DNA of 64,000 bases, from assembly GCF_001894825.1 (NCBI RefSeq), contig NZ_BCWY01000039.1, forward strand, positions 20,583-84,582, given 5' to 3'. The notes beneath the pieces were generated by a model. It was not told the origin of the DNA. It saw only the letters and a program-made list of their open reading frames with translations, and ran no database searches. How positions within the stretch are numbered: position 1 is the first letter of the stretch; every line of letters starts with the position of its first letter. A program made the position numbers and the translations under genes. This stretch comes from Rhodococcus jostii NBRC 16295. GTDB lineage: Bacteria; Actinomycetota; Actinomycetes; Mycobacteriales; Mycobacteriaceae. Below, one piece after another: positions 54,319 to 63,671 of the stretch.

Positions 54319-55471
54319 CGATCAGGATGCGCGGGAGGCCGTCCCACGGCTCCGGATGCGCAAGACCCGAACCACCCTCGCGGACGGCCGCGAACTGATC
54401 TACTTCGACGACTCCGAGCCGTACGTGTCGGGAAATGCCACCCGCGAACTGGTGGATTCGCGTCCGCTGCCGCCCGCGGTGTCGCAGTCGCAGATGCGCT
54501 TCGACGTGCTCACCGGGGAATGGGTGGTCATCGCCGCCCAGCGGATGGACCGCACGTTCCTGCCGCCGCCGGACGCGTCGCCGCTCGCCCCCAGCCGGCC
54601 GGGGAAGGCGCCCACGGAGATTCCGGCCGACGACTATGACGTCGTGGTGTTCGAGAACCGTTTCCCGGCACTGTCCCCGGCCGCCGCCGAGCAGGACCTG
54701 CCCGACTGCGTCGACGGAGAAGCGTTGTGGCCGTTGGCACCGGGATCGGGCAGGTGCGAGGTCGTGTGCTTCACCAGCAACCCGGATGCCGCCTTCTCCA
54801 CCCTGAGCGTCGACCGGGTCCGGACCGTCGTCGACGTCTGGGCCGACCGCACCGCCGAACTGTCGGCACTGCCCGGGATCCGGCAGGTGTTCTGCTTCGA
54901 GAACCGGGGCAAGGAAATCGGCGTCACCCTCACCCATCCGCACGGGCAGATCTACGCCTACCCGTACCTGCCGCCGCGCACCGATGCGCTGATCCGGCGC
55001 TCCCGCGAGCACTTCGAGAGCACCGGGCGGCTGTTGCTCGCCGACGTCCTCGACGCCGAAACACGGTCCGGCAGGCGCGTGGTCCTGGCCGCAGAGCACT
55101 GGACCGCGTACGTCCCGGCGGCCTCGCGCTGGCCGCTCGAAGTGCACCTCGCACCACACCGCGACGTCCGTGACCTCACCGAACTCACCGAGGTCGAGCG
55201 CGACGAACTCGCCCACGTCTACCTCGAACTGCTGCGGCGGGTCGACCGGTTCTTCGACGGCGTCGACGCGGTGCCGTACATCGCCGCGTGGCACCAGGCG
55301 CCCGTCGGCGAGGACCGCCCGCTCGGCCGGCTGCACCTGCAACTGTTCTCCATGATGCGATCCCCCGGCCGGATGAAATACCTGGCCGGATCCGAGTCCG
55401 GAATGGGCGCCTGGGTCAACGACACCACCCCCGAGCGCATCGCCGACCGCCTGCGGGAGGTGGCGTCGTGA
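54305..55471 (+). CDS. galT: Galactose-1-phosphate uridylyltransferase
   Basis: 388 residues. The HIT-like active site is in GVTLTHPHGQIYAYPYLP, with zinc or structural contacts in NRFPAL and WVVIAAQRMDR. FENRGKEIGVTLTHP and LHLQLFSMMRSPGRMKYLAG are family blocks. Exchanges UMP between UDP-glucose and galactose-1-phosphate. It overlaps the regulator upstream and galK downstream (GTGA). Confidence 0.94.
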   Translation: MTVRDDQDAREAVPRLRMRKTRTTLADGRELIYFDDSEPYVSGNATRELVDSRPLPPAVSQSQMRFDVLTGEWVVIAAQRMDRTFLPPPDASPLAPSRPGKAPTEIPADDYDVVVFENRFPALSPAAAEQDLPDCVDGEALWPLAPGSGRCEVVCFTSNPDAAFSTLSVDRVRTVVDVWADRTAELSALPGIRQVFCFENRGKEIGVTLTHPHGQIYAYPYLPPRTDALIRRSREHFESTGRLLLADVLDAETRSGRRVVLAAEHWTAYVPAASRWPLEVHLAPHRDVRDLTELTEVERDELAHVYLELLRRVDRFFDGVDAVPYIAAWHQAPVGEDRPLGRLHLQLFSMMRSPGRMKYLAGSESGMGAWVNDTTPERIADRLREVAS

Positions 55472-56658
55472 ATGCGCCGCACCGGGTCGATCCCGTCGAC
55501 GTCCACGCCGTCGCGAAACCGGCGGAAGCCTTGTTCCGCAGCACTTTCGGTGGCACCGCCGACGGCGTGTGGGCCGCACCCGGCCGCGTCAACCTGATCG
55601 GCGAACACGTCGACTACGCCGGCGGACTGGTCCTGCCGTTCGCCCTCCCCTACATGACCGTGGTCGCCGTCCGGGTGCGCGAAGACGGGATCCTGCACGC
55701 CGTGTCCACCCACACCGACGAGTCCTGGCGCGGCAGCCTCGCCGACGTGGCACCGGGCCACCCGGCCGGCTGGGCCGCGTACGTCGCGGGGGTCGTGTGG
55801 GCGCTGCACCGGTCCGGACACGTTTCGGCGGGAATCGGTTTCGACGTGGCGGTGCACTCCACCGTCCCGGTCGGTTCCGGACTGTCGAGTTCGGCAGCGC
55901 TCGAGTGCGCGTTCGCGCTCGCCGTCGCCGACCTCGCCGGGCTGCCCACCGACGCCGCCGGCCGACAGCCCCTCGTCGCCGCCAGCATCCGCGCGGAGAA
56001 CGAGATCGCCGGCGCGTCGACCGGCGGCATGGACCAGTCGGTCGCGATGTTCGCCCGCCCCGGCCACGCCCTGCTCCTGGACTGCCGGGACGGCGCCACC
56101 CGGCACGTCCCGCTCGACTTCGAGTCCGCGGGTGCGCGACTGGTGGTCATCGACACCAATGCACCGCACCGGCTGGTCGACGGCCAGTACGGCAACCGGC
56201 GGGCCACCATCGAGAAGGCCTGCGCCGACCTCGGCGTCACCACCCTCCGCGACGTCGTCGACGCCGACGCGGCCGTCGCTGCGCTGAGTTCCCCCGCCGC
56301 CGCCCGGACCCGGCACGTGCTCACCGAGATCCGCCGCGTCACCGAAGTCGCCCGCCTCCTCGACCGCGGCCGGATCGCCGACGTCGGCGACGCCCTCACT
56401 CGCTCACACGCCTCGCTGCGCGACGACTACGAGGTCAGCTCCGTCGAACTCGACGCCGCCGTCGATGCCGCACTCGAGGCGGGCGCGTGGGGCGCACGGA
56501 TGACCGGCGGCGGCTTCGGCGGCTCCGCGATCGCCCTCGTCCCCGCCGATCGGGTCGACGCCGTCGTCGAGGGAGTCGTCCACCGGGCCGCGTCCGCGTC
56601 CCTGCCCACACCCCAGTTCCTGTCCGCCGAGCCGTCGGGCTCGGCCCATCGACTCTGA
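55468..56658 (+). CDS. galK: Galactokinase
   Basis: 396 residues from GTG 55468, overlapping the galT stop. GHMP kinase motifs: GRVNLIGEHVDYAGGLVLP, phosphate loop VPVGSGLSSSAALE, and MTGGGFGGSAIALV near the end. Catalytic Asp in GGMDQSVAMFA. Phosphorylates galactose at C1 with ATP, the entry to the Leloir pathway. Confidence 0.95.
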   Translation: MNAPHRVDPVDVHAVAKPAEALFRSTFGGTADGVWAAPGRVNLIGEHVDYAGGLVLPFALPYMTVVAVRVREDGILHAVSTHTDESWRGSLADVAPGHPAGWAAYVAGVVWALHRSGHVSAGIGFDVAVHSTVPVGSGLSSSAALECAFALAVADLAGLPTDAAGRQPLVAASIRAENEIAGASTGGMDQSVAMFARPGHALLLDCRDGATRHVPLDFESAGARLVVIDTNAPHRLVDGQYGNRRATIEKACADLGVTTLRDVVDADAAVAALSSPAAARTRHVLTEIRRVTEVARLLDRGRIADVGDALTRSHASLRDDYEVSSVELDAAVDAALEAGAWGARMTGGGFGGSAIALVPADRVDAVVEGVVHRAASASLPTPQFLSAEPSGSAHRL

Positions 56659-56686
56659 ATTCCCCTTCCACGACCAGGAGAAGACC

Positions 56687-57769
56687 ATGGCACGAGTCAC
56701 GTACGACGCAGCCACCAAGATGTACCCCGGCTCGGACGTGCCGGCAGTGGATTCGCTGAACCTCGACATCGAGGACGGCGAATTCCTCGTCCTCGTCGGC
56801 CCTTCCGGGTGCGGAAAGTCGACGTCGCTGCGGATGCTCGCCGGCCTCGAGGACGTCGACTACGGCGCAATCCGCATCGGCGAACGCGACGTCACCGCCC
56901 TCGCCCCGAAGGAGCGGGACATCGCGATGGTGTTCCAGAACTACGCCCTGTACCCCCACATGACGGTCGCGAAGAACATGGGCTTCGCCCTCGAGATCGC
57001 CGGCATGGACAAGGGCGAGATCGGCCGCCGCGTCGAGGAGGCCGCGAAGATTCTCGACCTCGGCGACTACCTGAACCGCAAGCCGAAGGCACTCTCCGGT
57101 GGGCAGCGCCAGCGGGTCGCGATGGGCCGGGCCATCGTCCGCGACCCGCAGGTGTTCCTCATGGACGAACCGCTGAGCAACCTCGACGCGAAACTCCGCG
57201 TGCAGACCCGCACCCAGATCTCGATGCTGCAGCGCCGCCTGGCCACCACCACCGTCTACGTCACCCACGATCAGGTGGAGGCCATGACGATGGGCGACCG
57301 GGTGGCCGTCTTGAAGGCGGGCATCCTGCAGCAGTGCGCGAGCCCGAAGACGCTGTACGAGAAGCCGGTCAACAGCTTCGTCGCCGGGTTCATCGGATCA
57401 CCGGCGATGAACCTCTTCGAAGTGGACGTCGTGAACGGTGCCGCCCGGATCGGGTCGCTGTCGACACCGATCGAGCGATCGGTGCTGGGCGGCCTGGACA
57501 CCGGGCAGGTCGTCGTCGGCGTCCGCCCGGAGGCCTGGACCGTGTCCGATCAGGGCACCACGGTGAAGGTCGACGTGGTGGAGGAACTCGGCGCGGACGC
57601 CTACATCTACGGGCGCCTCGTCCGCGACGGTGAACTCGGCGGCCACGACATCGTCGCGCGAGTGGGCGACTCCGTGTCCCCCACCAAGGGCGACGTGATC
57701 CGGCTGGCACCGGACCCGGCCCGCCTGCACTACTTCTCCCCCACCAGCGGACTGCGACTCGGCGACTGA
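56687..57769 (+). CDS. Sugar ABC transporter ATPase (MsmK/UgpC-like)
   Basis: 360 residues. Walker [10 protein letters not shown], signature [16 protein letters not shown], Walker [17 protein letters not shown] and a C-terminal OB-fold regulatory domain (from about 240). It should energise the permeases encoded on the other strand; alternatively it may serve several sugar importers, as MsmK does. Preceded by CCAGGAGAAG 29 bases after galK. Confidence 0.93.
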   Translation: MARVTYDAATKMYPGSDVPAVDSLNLDIEDGEFLVLVGPSGCGKSTSLRMLAGLEDVDYGAIRIGERDVTALAPKERDIAMVFQNYALYPHMTVAKNMGFALEIAGMDKGEIGRRVEEAAKILDLGDYLNRKPKALSGGQRQRVAMGRAIVRDPQVFLMDEPLSNLDAKLRVQTRTQISMLQRRLATTTVYVTHDQVEAMTMGDRVAVLKAGILQQCASPKTLYEKPVNSFVAGFIGSPAMNLFEVDVVNGAARIGSLSTPIERSVLGGLDTGQVVVGVRPEAWTVSDQGTTVKVDVVEELGADAYIYGRLVRDGELGGHDIVARVGDSVSPTKGDVIRLAPDPARLHYFSPTSGLRLGD

Positions 57770-57798
57770 GCCCCCACCGCCGAACCGAAGGATCCACA

Positions 57799-58734
57799 GT
57801 GAAACTTCTCGTCACCGGCGGCGCCGGTTACGTCGGCAGCGTCTGCGCCCAGCGACTGCTCGAGTGCGGTCACACGGTCGTGATCGTCGACGACCTGTCG
57901 ACCGGCAACGCCGACGCGGTGCCTGCAGGAGCGGAATTCGTCGAGGACGACGTCGCGAGCGCCGCCGAGCGGGTTCTCGGCGGCGGAGAGTTCGACGGCG
58001 TGTTGCATTTCGCCGCCCGCTCCCTCGTCGGCGAGTCGGTGGTGACGCCGGAGACGTACTGGAACGCCAACGTCGTCAAGACCCTGACCCTGCTGGAGGC
58101 GATGCGCTCGTCCGGCACCGGCCGGCTGGTGTTCTCCTCCACCGCAGCGGCGTACGGCTCTCCGGACTCCGTGCCGATCACCGAGGAGGCACCGACCCGG
58201 CCGACCAACCCGTACGGTGCCACCAAACTGGCGATCGACCACGCGATCACGTCGTACGCGGTGGCGCACGGGCTGGCCGCCTGCAGCCTGCGCTACTTCA
58301 ACGTCGCGGGCGCGTACGCCGGGCTCGGCGAGAACCGTCGCGTGGAAACACACCTGATCCCTCTGGTGCTGCAGGTCGCTGCCGGGGAGCGGGAGGAGAT
58401 CTCGGTGTTCGGCACCGACTGGCCCACCCCGGACGGCACCGCCGTCCGCGACTACATCCACATCCGTGACCTGGCCGAGGCACACATCCTGGCGCTCGAG
58501 TCGGTCCGGCCCGGATCGCATCGCGTCTACAACCTCGGCACCGGCACGGGGTTCAGCGTGCGGGAGGTGATCGCGTCCTGCGAACGCGTGACGGGCCGCA
58601 CCGTCGCCACCCGGGACGCCCCTCGGCGCGCCGGTGACCCGGCGGTGCTCGTCGCGTCCGGCGCACGTGTGCAGACCGAACTGGGCTGGCGGCCGAGACA
58701 CACGGACCTGGACGAGATCGTGGCCGATGCGTGA
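57799..58734 (+). CDS. galE: UDP-glucose 4-epimerase
   Basis: 311 residues. NAD loop [17 protein letters not shown], catalytic Ser/Thr region [16 protein letters not shown], and Tyr-x3-Lys in [12 protein letters not shown]. It interconverts UDP-galactose and UDP-glucose, completing the Leloir pathway; in mycolata it can also supply UDP-galactose for arabinogalactan. GTG start with GAAGGATCC upstream. Last gene of the rightward galactoside operon. Confidence 0.94.
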   Translation: MKLLVTGGAGYVGSVCAQRLLECGHTVVIVDDLSTGNADAVPAGAEFVEDDVASAAERVLGGGEFDGVLHFAARSLVGESVVTPETYWNANVVKTLTLLEAMRSSGTGRLVFSSTAAAYGSPDSVPITEEAPTRPTNPYGATKLAIDHAITSYAVAHGLAACSLRYFNVAGAYAGLGENRRVETHLIPLVLQVAAGEREEISVFGTDWPTPDGTAVRDYIHIRDLAEAHILALESVRPGSHRVYNLGTGTGFSVREVIASCERVTGRTVATRDAPRRAGDPAVLVASGARVQTELGWRPRHTDLDEIVADA

Positions 58735-58833
58735 ACGTATCTGCAGTCGCTGGCGGCGCGGGAACGCTAGCGTGGTGCAGTGCGGTCGTGACGAGGCGTG
58801 CGGCGCCCGGTCTGCCGCGAGAAGGAGGATGGT

Positions 58834-60153
58834 GTGGACGACGCCGATTCCACCAGGCAAGGTCGGATCGTGGAGGTCCTCGTCGAGACCTTCGCCGATC
58901 TGATGGAGGCCGACCCGAGCGCTTTTCGGACGAAGTTCCGGAAGATGGCCGCCGATCCGTTCGCCTTCTACCGGGGCAGCGCCTGCCTGTTCTACGACGA
59001 TCTGCGTGACTTCGACGACCCGTGGGCCGACGAGCGCACCGGCCGCGTGTGGATCCACGGCGATCTGCACCTGGAGAACTTCGGCACCTACATGAACTCG
59101 GAGGGCACCCTCGTCTTCGACGTCAACGATTTCGACGAGGCGTACGTGGGGCACTTCAGCTGGGATCTTCGTCGCTTCGTCGCGAGCCTGGCCCTGATGG
59201 GCTGGCAGAAGGCCCTCCCCGAGAAGGATGTCCGCGAACTGGCCGAAACGTATCTGCGCAGCTACGTCGACCACGTCCTGCACTATGCGCGGCAGGAGGC
59301 GGACGAGGACTTCGCGCTGGGCCTGGACAATTCTCGCGGCGCCATTCACGACCTCCTCCTGCGCGCGCGCCTCGCCACCCGGGTGAGCCTGCTCGAGTCC
59401 GTCACGGTGCTCGAGGACTACGACCGGCACTTCCGGCCCGGCCGCGGCGTCCGCGAACTGGACGATACGGAACGCACCGCCGTGAGCCAGGCGGTCGAGA
59501 CGTACGTCGACAGAATTCCCCCTAGCAAGCGGTCCGCACGCCCGGTCTTTTACCGCATCAAGGACGTGGTGGGACGGAAGGGCTTCGGGATCGGCAGCGC
59601 AGGCCTCCCCGCATACAACGTGCTCATCGAAGGGGCGACGCAGGCCCTCGAGAACGACATCGTGCTGTCGCTCAAGCAGGGCAACGTCGCCGCCCCGAGC
59701 CGCATCGTCGACGAAACCGCCGTCCGCGGCTACTTCGAGCACGAAGGTCACCGCACCGCGGTGAGTCAGCGGGCCCTGCAGGTCCACACCGATCCGCTGC
59801 TCGGCTACACGGAGATCGGCGACACCGGTTTCGTGGTCGCCGAGCTGTCGCCGTACGAACTGGACCTGGACTGGTCCGATCTCACCGAACCGGAGGACAT
59901 CACGCCGGTGCTCGAGGACCTCGGCCGGGCGACGGCGAAGGTGCATTGCGTCTCCGACGAGGACAGCGACCAGACGCTGGTCACGTTCCAGACCGAGGAC
60001 GCCATCCGCAGCGTCCTCGACGGCAGGCTCGACGAATTCGTCGACGAGATCGTCGAATTCGGCATCCGATACGCCGAGGTGAGCCGCAAGGATCACCAGC
60101 TGTTCGTGAACGCGTTCCGGGAGGGCGAGATCACCGGCGTGTCCGCCACCTGA
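58834..60153 (+). CDS. DUF2252 family protein (kinase-like fold)
   Basis: 439 residues from GTG 58834, with GAAGGAGG 6 bases before it. DUF2252 blocks: FYRGSACLFYDDLRD, VWIHGDLHLENFGTYM, FDVNDFDEAYVGHFSWDLRR, and FYRIKDVVGRKGFGIGS. The HGDxxxxN and D-N-D-x-D features recall aminoglycoside-phosphotransferase-like kinases. Substrate unknown. It follows galE by 99 bases on the same strand; a link to galactose is not shown. Confidence 0.85.
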   Translation: MDDADSTRQGRIVEVLVETFADLMEADPSAFRTKFRKMAADPFAFYRGSACLFYDDLRDFDDPWADERTGRVWIHGDLHLENFGTYMNSEGTLVFDVNDFDEAYVGHFSWDLRRFVASLALMGWQKALPEKDVRELAETYLRSYVDHVLHYARQEADEDFALGLDNSRGAIHDLLLRARLATRVSLLESVTVLEDYDRHFRPGRGVRELDDTERTAVSQAVETYVDRIPPSKRSARPVFYRIKDVVGRKGFGIGSAGLPAYNVLIEGATQALENDIVLSLKQGNVAAPSRIVDETAVRGYFEHEGHRTAVSQRALQVHTDPLLGYTEIGDTGFVVAELSPYELDLDWSDLTEPEDITPVLEDLGRATAKVHCVSDEDSDQTLVTFQTEDAIRSVLDGRLDEFVDEIVEFGIRYAEVSRKDHQLFVNAFREGEITGVSAT

Positions 60154-60164
60154 CGCCCAACACC

Positions 60165-61661
60165 CTACAGACGGACGGTATTCAGCTCCTCGAGGACACC
60201 TTCCGCGCTCCGGGCGGCCACGGTGCAGGCCCGCGCCGTGAACTGGTCGAGCAACGGGTGCCGCGCCCGTTCCCGCCACTTCCGGACCGCGGCGAGTGCG
60301 CGCATGCGTTGCAGTTCGACGGAGTCGTCGCCGTCGGTGCCGAGTCGTTCGGAGATCTGGATCCCGAAGCCGCCGATCAGGCGCTGCAACTCGGCGACGT
60401 CGTCGGCGGGCAGCCCGACCTCGGTGGACCGCAGCCGTCCGAGCAGGCGCAACTCCTGGAAACCGTGCACGTCGGAGAGCAGCCGTTCGGCGGACATCAG
60501 GATGTCGCCCGCACCCGGCACGGGATGCGCCGTGAGCACCCGCTTGAGCGCCACGAGCGCCGAGTGGGTCTTCAACTGATCGGCCCGCTGACCGAACTGG
60601 ATGTCGATCACCTGACGCAATTCGTCGAGACCGCTGCGTTCCACCAACTCGGCGGCCAGCGTCGGCGAGTCCTTGGTGCCCAACCGAATCAGGGTGACGG
60701 CCATCCGGATCCCGAACAGACCGAAGCGGTCGGCCAGCTGTGCCCGCATCCGGGCGTCCACGGGTAGCGGACTGTTCTCCCGTGCGAAGCGGTCGGCCGA
60801 CAACATCGCCAGGTTCAGATCGTCCACCGGGACCTCGGCCAGATGCTGGAACGCGGTGAACTCGGCCTGGCGCATCGTGCGGGCACCGAGCGCCAGCAGA
60901 CCCGCGACGGGGACGACGGCCTGACACAGTCCGGTGCGTTCGAGTTCACCCGCGAACCGGGACGCCACCTCCTTCGCGGACATCATGGCGTCGAGGCGTC
61001 CCGCCCCCACCTCGTCGGCCCGCGACACCACGCCGACCACGCCGAGCGGCCCGGACTCGTCGCCCACGTGGTCGCCGATCTGACCGAGGAACTGGACGTC
61101 GGTCGCGTTCAGCGTGCGCAGCAGGTAGACCACCGCGTCGGCGCCGGACGCCTCGTTGTCGGGTGTCAGCATCTCGAGCGTGCGGGCCGAGACGTCCCGC
61201 GACAGCGAGGAGGTGCCCGGGGTGTCGATGATCGTCGTGTGCGCCAGCGCGGACGACGGCCACTCCACGTCGAGGCGGTCCACCTGGTCGGCGGTCAGGT
61301 GACCGAGGTCGAACGTGAGGTGTCCGTCCCGCCGCAGCACCGGCACGTTGACCGAACGCCGGCCGCCGGTGCCCTGTTCCGGCTGGTACCACGCCGTCAC
61401 GGTGGGCGTCGAGCCGCTGCGGTACCAGGTGACGACCCGGGTGCACTCCGTCGCATCGGTGGGCGCGATGTCCTGCCCCACCAGGGAATTCAGGAGGGTG
61501 GACTTGCCCGCCTTCAGCGAACCGGCCAGCGCCACGCGCAGCGGCTGTTCCAGACGCCGCGCGCATTCGGTCAGCTGATCCCGGATCTCGGGACGTCCCG
61601 CGTACAGCTGGCGTGCGGACGCGATCAGTGCCCGGGCTTCGTGGAGCGGCGCGGCACTCAT
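60165..61661 (-). CDS. iniC: Dynamin-like GTPase IniC
   Basis: 498 residues. GTPase motifs: P-loop AGSLKAGKSTLLNSLVG, switch DATECTRVVTWY, and G3 IIDTPGTSSLSRD. The helical rest lacks a clear TM pair, unlike IniA. In mycobacteria iniBAC is induced by cell-wall inhibitors and its GTPases remodel membrane. ATG overlaps the iniA stop (ATGA). Convergent with the DUF2252 gene, 11 bases apart. Confidence 0.88.
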   Translation of the reverse strand: MSAAPLHEARALIASARQLYAGRPEIRDQLTECARRLEQPLRVALAGSLKAGKSTLLNSLVGQDIAPTDATECTRVVTWYRSGSTPTVTAWYQPEQGTGGRRSVNVPVLRRDGHLTFDLGHLTADQVDRLDVEWPSSALAHTTIIDTPGTSSLSRDVSARTLEMLTPDNEASGADAVVYLLRTLNATDVQFLGQIGDHVGDESGPLGVVGVVSRADEVGAGRLDAMMSAKEVASRFAGELERTGLCQAVVPVAGLLALGARTMRQAEFTAFQHLAEVPVDDLNLAMLSADRFARENSPLPVDARMRAQLADRFGLFGIRMAVTLIRLGTKDSPTLAAELVERSGLDELRQVIDIQFGQRADQLKTHSALVALKRVLTAHPVPGAGDILMSAERLLSDVHGFQELRLLGRLRSTEVGLPADDVAELQRLIGGFGIQISERLGTDGDDSVELQRMRALAAVRKWRERARHPLLDQFTARACTVAARSAEGVLEELNTVRL

Positions 61662-63502
61662 GCCGTGACCGCTCCCGCGTCACCTTCGACGAGTTGCGCG
61701 GCTTGCTGTTTCAGTGCGGACGCGACGTGCAGATCCTTCTCGAGCTGTGCGATCCGGCGGGTCCGTTCGGTGGACTCGAGATTCGCCGCCTCCTGCGCCC
61801 CGCGCAGCGAGTCGTTGATCGAGCGCAGCGCCTGCTCCGCGATCGCGGTGAAATGGTCGCGCAGCAACCGCTGGATCGAACGGAGCCGATCCTTCGACTC
61901 CTTGCCCACCTGGAAGCTGGCGTCGTCGGCGAACCGGCGGATCGCGGTCTTCGCCTCCGCACGCCGCTTCAGGATCCGGCTCTCCCGGTCTTCCCGGTAC
62001 GCCTTGGTGCCCAGCAGGACTCCGGCGCCGATCGAGATCGGATTGACCAGGGCCATACCCATCATGGTGGTGATCAGACCGAACATGAGCACGCCACCGT
62101 ACGACCCGCGCATACCGACGAGCACCTTCTGCGTGATGCCGATGCGGCCCGCCTCGAGGTCGGCCAGCGAGGCCACGGGTTCGAGGACCCCGTCCACATC
62201 GGCGACGTCGAGATGCGGCAGCTCGACGGCGCCCGTCTCGGCGAAGTGTTGCGCGACCACCTCGGCCAGCCACAGGGCGCGATCGTGCGCCCAGACGAAG
62301 TTGTCGCCGATCGCGGTGGCGAACTCCTGCTCGAGCCACTGCCCCAGCGCGTCCCAGTCCTTGCCGGGGTCGCCCTCGTCGACGGTTTCCTCCGCCTCCC
62401 GGGTGACGCGGCGCAACCGGTCCCGCAGGTCGTGGTCGATGTCGGCGGCCAGGTCGGCGATGCCGTCGCCGAGCGTCTGCTGCCACAGCGACGTTTTCTT
62501 GTGGAGTTCCTCGGCGGCGGCCTTCGCCTTCTGCAGTTCGGCCACCGCGGCGGCGCCCTTCGCCGGATCACGCAGGGCGGCAAGCTCGCTGCCGATTCCC
62601 AGGGTGAGATGCTCGGCCGCCGAGGACACGTCCAGCGACACCGCCCGGCGGGTGTTCGCCTCCGCACGGGCCACCACCCGGTCGCGCAGGAAGGCGTACA
62701 GCTCGACGAAACCGGATTCGGTGTTGAGTTCCTCGTCCTGCAGTCGCAGGGCGTGTGAGCGCAGCACCGACGAGATCGGAATCAGCGGAACGTCGAGACC
62801 GGCGCGCGCGAGATGCCCACGGTCGGCTTCGACGATGTCGCGCCAGTGCGGGTACAGGTCGGTCTTGCTGATCAGGCAGGCCACCGACGGGCACAGGCTC
62901 GTGACCTGACGAATGAAACCGAGCTCCGGTTCGGTGAATTCCTGGCTGGCGTCGGAGAGGACGAACACCGCATCGGACGCCGGAATCAGCCCGAGCGTGC
63001 TCGCCGCGTGCGGGTTGCCCGCGCCGCCGACCCCGGGAGTGTCGACGAGGACCAACCCGTCGGCGAGGAGGGGGCTCGGGACGTTGACCTCCACCCGCAG
63101 TACCTCGCGGCCCCCGGCGCGGGGTGAGGCGGGGGTGATGCCGTTCAGCTCGTCGAGCGGCAGGGGCACGCGGATCGGGTCTGCGCCCGGATCGGCGAGG
63201 ACGAGTCCCGCCGACGCGGTCTCGGCGTTCTGCACGACGGTGGGGATCGCGGTGGTCTCGTCGTCGCCCACCGAACAGACAGTAAGGTTGAGCAGAGAGT
63301 TCACGAACTGGCTCTTGCCCTGCTTGAGCGGACCGACCACCACGATCCGCATCCGCGGGTCCTGAACCCGGGTCCGGGCGGAGTCGAGCCGCTGCGCCAG
63401 ATCACTGCGACCGAACCTCTTCGCCACGTCCAGGGCCTGCTCGAGCAACGCCGTCATCGATTGCGACCCGGCTGGACTCTTCTCGACGGCTGCTCTGTCC
63501 AT
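61658..63502 (-). CDS. iniA: Dynamin-like GTPase IniA
   Basis: 614 residues from ATG 63502; an ATG at 63457 is also possible. P-loop GPLKQGKSQFVNSLLNL, switch GDDETTAIPTVV, G3 LVDTPGVGGAGNPHA, and G4 SKTDLYPH. A hydrophobic paddle (GVLMFGLITTMMGMALVNPI, then SIGAGVLLG) is the likely membrane insertion point. Long coiled helices flank it. Bacterial dynamin that binds and fuses or repairs membranes under antibiotic stress. Coupled to iniC; separated from iniB by 170 bases with two hairpins. Confidence 0.88.
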   Translation of the reverse strand: MDRAAVEKSPAGSQSMTALLEQALDVAKRFGRSDLAQRLDSARTRVQDPRMRIVVVGPLKQGKSQFVNSLLNLTVCSVGDDETTAIPTVVQNAETASAGLVLADPGADPIRVPLPLDELNGITPASPRAGGREVLRVEVNVPSPLLADGLVLVDTPGVGGAGNPHAASTLGLIPASDAVFVLSDASQEFTEPELGFIRQVTSLCPSVACLISKTDLYPHWRDIVEADRGHLARAGLDVPLIPISSVLRSHALRLQDEELNTESGFVELYAFLRDRVVARAEANTRRAVSLDVSSAAEHLTLGIGSELAALRDPAKGAAAVAELQKAKAAAEELHKKTSLWQQTLGDGIADLAADIDHDLRDRLRRVTREAEETVDEGDPGKDWDALGQWLEQEFATAIGDNFVWAHDRALWLAEVVAQHFAETGAVELPHLDVADVDGVLEPVASLADLEAGRIGITQKVLVGMRGSYGGVLMFGLITTMMGMALVNPISIGAGVLLGTKAYREDRESRILKRRAEAKTAIRRFADDASFQVGKESKDRLRSIQRLLRDHFTAIAEQALRSINDSLRGAQEAANLESTERTRRIAQLEKDLHVASALKQQAAQLVEGDAGAVTA

Positions 63503-63576
63503 GAGTTTCGTTGACCCGCAATTCTTCCGACCTCGTGCGGACACCACATTCAGTGCACCGTCACCCGACTGTGAAA

Positions 63577-63607
63577 CAGCCCCGTACGCATACCGCGTCC
63601 GGGGCTG
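63577..63607. terminator. First hairpin in the iniB-iniA gap
   Basis: CAGCCCCG and CGGGGCTG pair across a 15-base loop, 75-105 bases upstream of the iniA ATG. Possible attenuator or processing stem. Confidence 0.5.
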
Positions 63608-63622
63608 ATTTCGTTACATCGT

Positions 63623-63667
63623 ACGGCGGTTCCGGCCACCCCGTCTGGGGGATGCCGGAACCGCCGT
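63623..63667. terminator. Second, stronger hairpin just after iniB
   Basis: Perfect 14-base arms ACGGCGGTTCCGGC and complement; the loop contains a further CCCC/GGGG stem. It begins in the 3' end of the gap, right after the iniB stop. Likely partial terminator limiting read-through into iniA. Confidence 0.6.
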
Positions 63668-63671
63668 CTCA

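Noticed and set aside
57730..60927. 1065-codon minus-strand open frame opposite galE and DUF2252
   Set aside because: Composition typical of antisense in GC-rich DNA; spans three real genes.
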